A DNA stretch of 10,000 nucleotides from Thiobacillus sp. (lineage in GTDB: Bacteria; Pseudomonadota; Gammaproteobacteria; Burkholderiales; Thiobacillaceae). Under the pieces are notes generated by a model. The model saw only the letters and a program-made list of their open reading frames with translations. It was not told the DNA's origin and made no database searches. Below, piece by piece: positions 7,232 to 10,000 of the stretch. The translations under genes were made by a program, and so were the position numbers. How positions within the stretch are numbered: position 1 is the first letter of the stretch; the number at the start of each line of letters is the position of its first letter. The DNA is taken from positions 1 to 10,000 of the forward strand of contig JAIWOS010000074.1 of assembly GCA_020217265.1 (NCBI GenBank). The letters are read 5' to 3'.

Positions 7232-7266
7232 GCACACCCATGTTACAGGGGAACAACAGGGTGTGC
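7232..7266 (-). terminator. Hairpin downstream of the ArsR-family gene, possible terminator or leader structure
   Basis: Arms GCACACCC (7232-7239) and GGGTGTGC (7259-7266) pair perfectly. Inside them TGTT (7241-7244) pairs with AACA (7255-7258) after a single-base bulge at 7240, leaving a 10-base loop. It lies 80 bases past the regulator stop and upstream of the pump promoter. There is no clear U-tract right after it on the - strand, so it is at best a non-canonical terminator separating regulator from pump transcription. Confidence 0.35.
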
Positions 7267-7345
7267 AGGGGTGTCCTTTGGGGACGAGGGCGGGCGGAAC
7301 TGCCAGGCAGAGGTCGCAACTAAGGACCGACAGACGTTCTGGGGC

Positions 7346-7681
7346 TCAGTTGCCCTTGGCGAAACCGCAGAATACGTCGCGCATCATGCCCAGGAGCTTG
7401 AGGGTGCGGGTGTCGCCGACGCGGTAATAGACGCGATTGGCGTCCTTGCGGGTGCGCAGCACGCCCTTGTCGCGCAGGATGGCGAGGTGTTGGGAGATGT
7501 TGCTTTGTGAGGTGCCGACGTTGTCGACGATATCCTGGACGCTGACTTCCTTGTCGCCCAGCACGCAGAGGATCTTCAGGCGCAGCGGGTGCGACATGGC
7601 TTTCATCGCACGCGAGGCCTGCTCGATGTGCTCGTCCTTGTCCATGAGGTCCACTTCGTCCCAGTCTGCCGCCATGTTCAT
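7346..7681 (-). CDS. ArsR-family repressor, SqrR/BigR/YgaV-like persulfide sensor
   Basis: A 111-residue winged-helix DNA-binding protein. After an acidic N-terminal tail, the ArsR fold begins near residue 17: AMSHPLRLKILCVLGD (28-43), then helix-turn-helix SVQDIVDNVGTSQSNISQHL with recognition helix near 58-68, and the wing RTRKDANRVYYRV (76-88). Only two cysteines are present, Cys39 in the ILCVL helix and Cys105 in the C-terminal helix (DVFCGF). The pair is 66 residues apart, matching SqrR Cys41/Cys107 and BigR Cys42/Cys108, which form a polysulfide link on reaction with persulfides and release DNA. The metal-binding CxC motif of ArsR/SmtB sensors is absent. The ATG at 7681 is chosen because AGGA lies 8 bases upstream; a second ATG at 7675 is possible. 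The open frame reaching 7921 would run into gpmI and is not used. It lies upstream of the efflux operon on the same strand and diverges from gpmI. Confidence 0.9.
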   Translation of the reverse strand: MNMAADWDEVDLMDKDEHIEQASRAMKAMSHPLRLKILCVLGDKEVSVQDIVDNVGTSQSNISQHLAILRDKGVLRTRKDANRVYYRVGDTRTLKLLGMMRDVFCGFAKGN

Positions 7682-7714
7682 AACCCCGATCCTGTTCGTG
7701 TAGTACCCTGATGC

Positions 7715-7748
7715 GCCGCCGTTCCGGGGTGAAGTGCACCCGGGCGGC
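7715..7748. other. GC-rich hairpin in the regulator leader
   Basis: CCGG(G)GTG (7724-7731) pairs with CACCCGG (7737-7743) around loop AAGTG, and GCCGC (7715-7719) pairs with GCGGC (7744-7748) across a CGTT bulge. On the - strand it would fall in the untranslated leader of the ArsR-family gene, if transcription starts in the AT-rich island beyond. No role is evident; imperfect GC-rich pairings of this size also arise by chance. Confidence 0.3.
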
Positions 7749-7757
7749 AAGCGTGGA

Positions 7758-7832
7758 TGCAAATATAGATTAGCAATCACGCATATATTAAAATATTCCC
7801 ACAAAAACGATCCAGGATATACATATTTTTTC
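7758..7832. promoter_or_regulatory. AT-rich divergent promoter region between the regulator and gpmI
   Basis: A strongly AT-rich stretch in GC-rich surroundings, lying between the divergent starts. On the + strand TATATT (7784-7789) and TAAAAT (7789-7794) could serve as -10 boxes for gpmI. On the - strand TATATT is found at 7767-7762 facing the regulator. None has a convincing -35 partner. A short palindrome, ATATT-AA-AATAT, spans 7785-7796. The + strand motif CGCATATATTAAA (7780-7792) closely resembles CGTATATAATTAAA on the - strand in the pump promoter (7193-7180), so the same protein might bind both. Confidence 0.4.
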
Positions 7833-9374
7833 ATGAAGACCCTGCCGGTTCTCCTCCTTATTCTCGATGGTTTCGGTTGCCGCGCCGAACGCGAGGACAA
7901 TGCCATCGCCCAGGCCCGCAAGCCGAATTTCGACCGCTACTGGAAGGAGAATCCGCACACCCTGATCCACGCGTCCGAAATGGAAGTGGGGCTGCCCAAG
8001 GGGCAGATGGGCAACTCCGAGGTGGGGCATCTCAACATCGGCGCGGGACGCGTGGTGTACCAGGAATTCACCCGCATCGACCGCGCAATCGAATCGGGTT
8101 ATTTCTATACCAATCCGGCTCTGCTGAACGCCGTGCACCTGGCGCGCGATCACGACAAGACGCTGCATCTGTTCGGCCTCTTGTCCGATGGCGGCGTGCA
8201 TAGCCACGAATCGCACTTCCACGCCATGCTGGACATGGCGGCGCGCGAGGGCTTGCGCAAGGTTTGCCTGCACGTGTTCCTGGATGGCCGCGACACGCCG
8301 CCGAAGAGCGCGGAAATCTATCTGAAACGCCTCATGGACAAGATCGAGCAGGCCGGCGTCGGCCACATCGCCTCGATGATCGGCCGCTACTACGCGATGG
8401 ACCGCGACCGCCGCTGGCAGCGCGTGAAGGCGGCCTACGACCTCCTGACGCAGGGACGCACCGAATTCTGGGCGGAAAACCCGCTCGCCGGTCTGGAAGC
8501 CGCCTACGCGCGCGGCGAAACCGACGAATTCGTGAAGGCGACGGCGATCCTGCCGCCCGACGGCAAGCCGGTGACCATGCAGGACGGCGACGCGGTCGTT
8601 TTCCTCAACTTCCGCTCCGACCGTGCGCGCCAGCTGTCGCGGCCGTTCATCGAACCCGATTTCAGCGAGTTCGAGCGCGAGGTCACGCCCAAGCTCTCAA
8701 CTTATTGCACGCTCACCGGCTACAGCGACGATTTCGACGTGTCGGTGGCTTTCCCGCCCGAGCGCATCCGCAATGGCCTGGGCGAATACGTGGCGAATCT
8801 CGGCCTGCGCCAGCTGCGCATCGCAGAAACCGAAAAATACCCGCACGTGACGTTCTTCTTCAACGGCGGCGAGGAGGTTTCCTTCCCTGGCGAAGACCGC
8901 GTGCTGGTGCCGTCGCCGGACGTGGCGACCTACGATCTCAAGCCCGAGATGAGCGCGTTCGAAGTGACCGACAAACTGCTCGCCGCGATCAACAGCAAGC
9001 AGTACGACCTCATCATCTGTAATTACGCCAACCCGGACATGGTGGGCCATACCGGCGTGCTGGAGGCAGCAATCAAGGCGATCGAAACCGTGGACACCTG
9101 TCTCGGCAAGGTCATCGAGGCGCAGCTGGCGCGCGGCGGCGAGGTTCTGGTGACCGCCGATCACGGCAACGCGGAGCTGATGCGCGATGTCGAAACCCAT
9201 CAGGCGCATACCGCGCACACCATGAATCTGGTGCCCTTCATCTACATCGGGCGCCGTCGCGCCACAATGGCAGACACCGGCGCGCTGGAGGACATCAGCC
9301 CCACCTTGCTGAAAATGATGGGATTGGCGCAGCCCCCGGAAATGACCGGCGAATCACTGCTGACGTTCGAATAG
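7833..9374 (+). CDS. gpmI: 2,3-bisphosphoglycerate-independent phosphoglycerate mutase
   Basis: Cytoplasmic glycolytic and gluconeogenic enzyme interconverting 3- and 2-phosphoglycerate with two Mn2+ ions. The 513 residues match the family's usual length of about 510-515. The nucleophile is Ser62 in GQMGNSEVGH. Metal ligands are visible at Asp12 (LDGFG), Asp402 and His406 (NPDMVGH-type segment), Asp443 and His444 (TADHGNAE) and His462 (AHTMN). Substrate-binding residues include His123 (SDGGVHSH), Arg153-Asp154 (DGRDTPPKS), Arg185 and Arg191 (GRYYAMDRDRRW), Arg261 and Arg264 (NFRSDRAR) and Lys335. All key positions are intact. The open frame extends to 7734, but the ATG at 7833 is chosen because it places MKTLPVLLLILDGFG as family N termini do. 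The ribosome binding site is weak (AGGA 15 bases upstream). The envC-like gene follows after one base, so the two are probably an operon, as in E. coli. Confidence 0.97.
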   Translation: MKTLPVLLLILDGFGCRAEREDNAIAQARKPNFDRYWKENPHTLIHASEMEVGLPKGQMGNSEVGHLNIGAGRVVYQEFTRIDRAIESGYFYTNPALLNAVHLARDHDKTLHLFGLLSDGGVHSHESHFHAMLDMAAREGLRKVCLHVFLDGRDTPPKSAEIYLKRLMDKIEQAGVGHIASMIGRYYAMDRDRRWQRVKAAYDLLTQGRTEFWAENPLAGLEAAYARGETDEFVKATAILPPDGKPVTMQDGDAVVFLNFRSDRARQLSRPFIEPDFSEFEREVTPKLSTYCTLTGYSDDFDVSVAFPPERIRNGLGEYVANLGLRQLRIAETEKYPHVTFFFNGGEEVSFPGEDRVLVPSPDVATYDLKPEMSAFEVTDKLLAAINSKQYDLIICNYANPDMVGHTGVLEAAIKAIETVDTCLGKVIEAQLARGGEVLVTADHGNAELMRDVETHQAHTAHTMNLVPFIYIGRRRATMADTGALEDISPTLLKMMGLAQPPEMTGESLLTFE

Positions 9375-9375
9375 G

Positions 9376-10000
9376 GTGAGTCCGCGCTGCTTTCTGCTGG
9401 CACTGGTGCTGGCGTGCCCGCTGGTGGCGGGCGCCAATCAGGCTGAGCGCAAACAGTCCGAGCTCGCCGCGCTCAAGCAGCGCCTGCAGGCGCTGCAACA
9501 GGAATTCCAGCAGACGCAGACGCAGCGCCGCGAGGCCGCCGACGAGCTGCGCGCGTCCGAAGTCGCCGTCAGCAGCGGCCTGCGGCAGTTGCGCCAGATC
9601 GACGGCGAGCGCCGGCAGACGGAAAGCACGCTCGACGCCCTGGCACGCCAGAGCGAGGACGTGTCGGCGCGCATCCGGCGCCAGCAGGACAGACTGGCGC
9701 AGTCGCTCAAGGGCGCCTACCAGCGCGGCCAGGCCGACGCCCTGAAGCTGCTGCTGAACGGCGCCAACCCCAACCAGACCGCGCGCGACATGCGCTACCT
9801 GGCGTATCTGTCGCGCGCGCAACAGGCGCAGGTTGCCTCCCTGCGCGCCGACCTGGCGCGGCTCGCGGCCCTGCAGCAGCAAACGCGCGATAAGACGAAT
9901 CAGCTGGCGCAACTGCGCGACGCGCGTGTGGCCGAGCAGGAAAAACTGCTCGCCGACAAGCGGGCGCGCGAAGAATTGCTGCAGAAGCTCGCGGCGCAGC
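9376..10000 (+). CDS. envC: EnvC-like murein hydrolase activator, N-terminal part (3' end outside window)
   Basis: The first 208 residues of an exported coiled-coil protein. It starts at GTG one base after the gpmI stop; an in-frame stop at 9361 rules out any earlier start. The signal peptide (MSPRCFLLALVLACPLVAGA, likely cleaved after AGA) is followed by long Gln/Arg/Ala-rich coiled coil from about residue 22. The segment SLKGAYQRGQADALKLLLNGANPNQTARDMRYLAYL (about 112-147) is characteristic of EnvC and related proteins, after which coiled coil resumes. In E. coli EnvC acts in the periplasm at the division septum and activates amidases AmiA and AmiB through a C-terminal LytM domain; that domain lies beyond the window, so its state is unknown. 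No strong ribosome binding site is visible; coupling to gpmI translation is likely. Confidence 0.85.
   Translation, partial: MSPRCFLLALVLACPLVAGANQAERKQSELAALKQRLQALQQEFQQTQTQRREAADELRASEVAVSSGLRQLRQIDGERRQTESTLDALARQSEDVSARIRRQQDRLAQSLKGAYQRGQADALKLLLNGANPNQTARDMRYLAYLSRAQQAQVASLRADLARLAALQQQTRDKTNQLAQLRDARVAEQEKLLADKRAREELLQKLAAQ

Noticed and set aside
7300..7310. Short palindrome CTGCCAGGCAG
   Set aside because: An 11-base palindrome in GC-rich DNA is expected by chance and has no partner structure.
7346..7681. Arsenic or cadmium sensing by the ArsR-family protein
   Set aside because: The ELCVCD-type CxC metal site is absent; only one cysteine lies in that helix, and the second is in the C-terminal helix as in persulfide sensors.
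7682..7921. Longer N terminus for the ArsR-family regulator
   Set aside because: It would run through the divergent promoter island and into gpmI, and it lacks family similarity; an ATG with a ribosome binding site exists at 7681.

Overview
The window is high-GC, tightly packed proteobacterial chromosome with little intergenic sequence. Protein character and gene order best fit a betaproteobacterium (Rhodocyclales or Nitrosomonadales type). That placement is inferred from gene order and sequence style, not from a marker gene. No rRNA, tRNA, CRISPR array, transposase or phage gene was seen.

Layout. At the left edge (+ strand) is the C-terminal ATPase end of a NarX/DesK-type sensor histidine kinase. 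Its last codons lie inside a perfect 20-bp inverted repeat. Facing it on the - strand is a run of seven genes. In transcription order these are a small ArsR-family regulator (7681-7346), a TolC-type outer-membrane channel (7124-5727), an RND periplasmic adaptor lipoprotein (5715-4624), an RND inner-membrane permease (4627-1343), a DUF2892 membrane protein (1290-1072), a membrane-anchored rhodanese (1065-649) and glutaredoxin 3 (635-372). Diverging from the regulator on the + strand are gpmI (cofactor-independent phosphoglycerate mutase, complete) and then the start of an EnvC-like murein hydrolase activator, which runs off the right edge.

How the genes may work together. Channel, adaptor and permease form a complete tripartite efflux pump; adaptor and permease overlap by ATGA. 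The regulator has two cysteines, Cys39 and Cys105, 66 residues apart, in the two positions that define the SqrR/BigR/YgaV persulfide sensors, and it lacks the CxC metal-binding motif of arsenic-type ArsR proteins. Next to the pump are a rhodanese and a DUF2892 protein, which are the two halves of E. coli YgaP (regulated there by YgaV), encoded here as separate genes, followed by a glutaredoxin. The main hypothesis is a reactive-sulfur-responsive efflux and sulfur-handling module. The pump's substrate is unknown.

The promoter region of the pump genes is an AT-rich island (about 7168-7225). It contains a perfect TATAAT on the - strand inside an 8-6-8 inverted repeat, a plausible operator. A second AT-rich island (7758-7832) lies between the regulator and gpmI. 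In E. coli the order is secB-grxC-yibN-gpmI-envC. Here grxC, the rhodanese (yibN-like), gpmI and envC survive in the same relative order, but about 6.7 kb holding the regulator, pump and DUF2892 gene sits between the rhodanese and gpmI, gpmI now diverges, and secB is not next to grxC.
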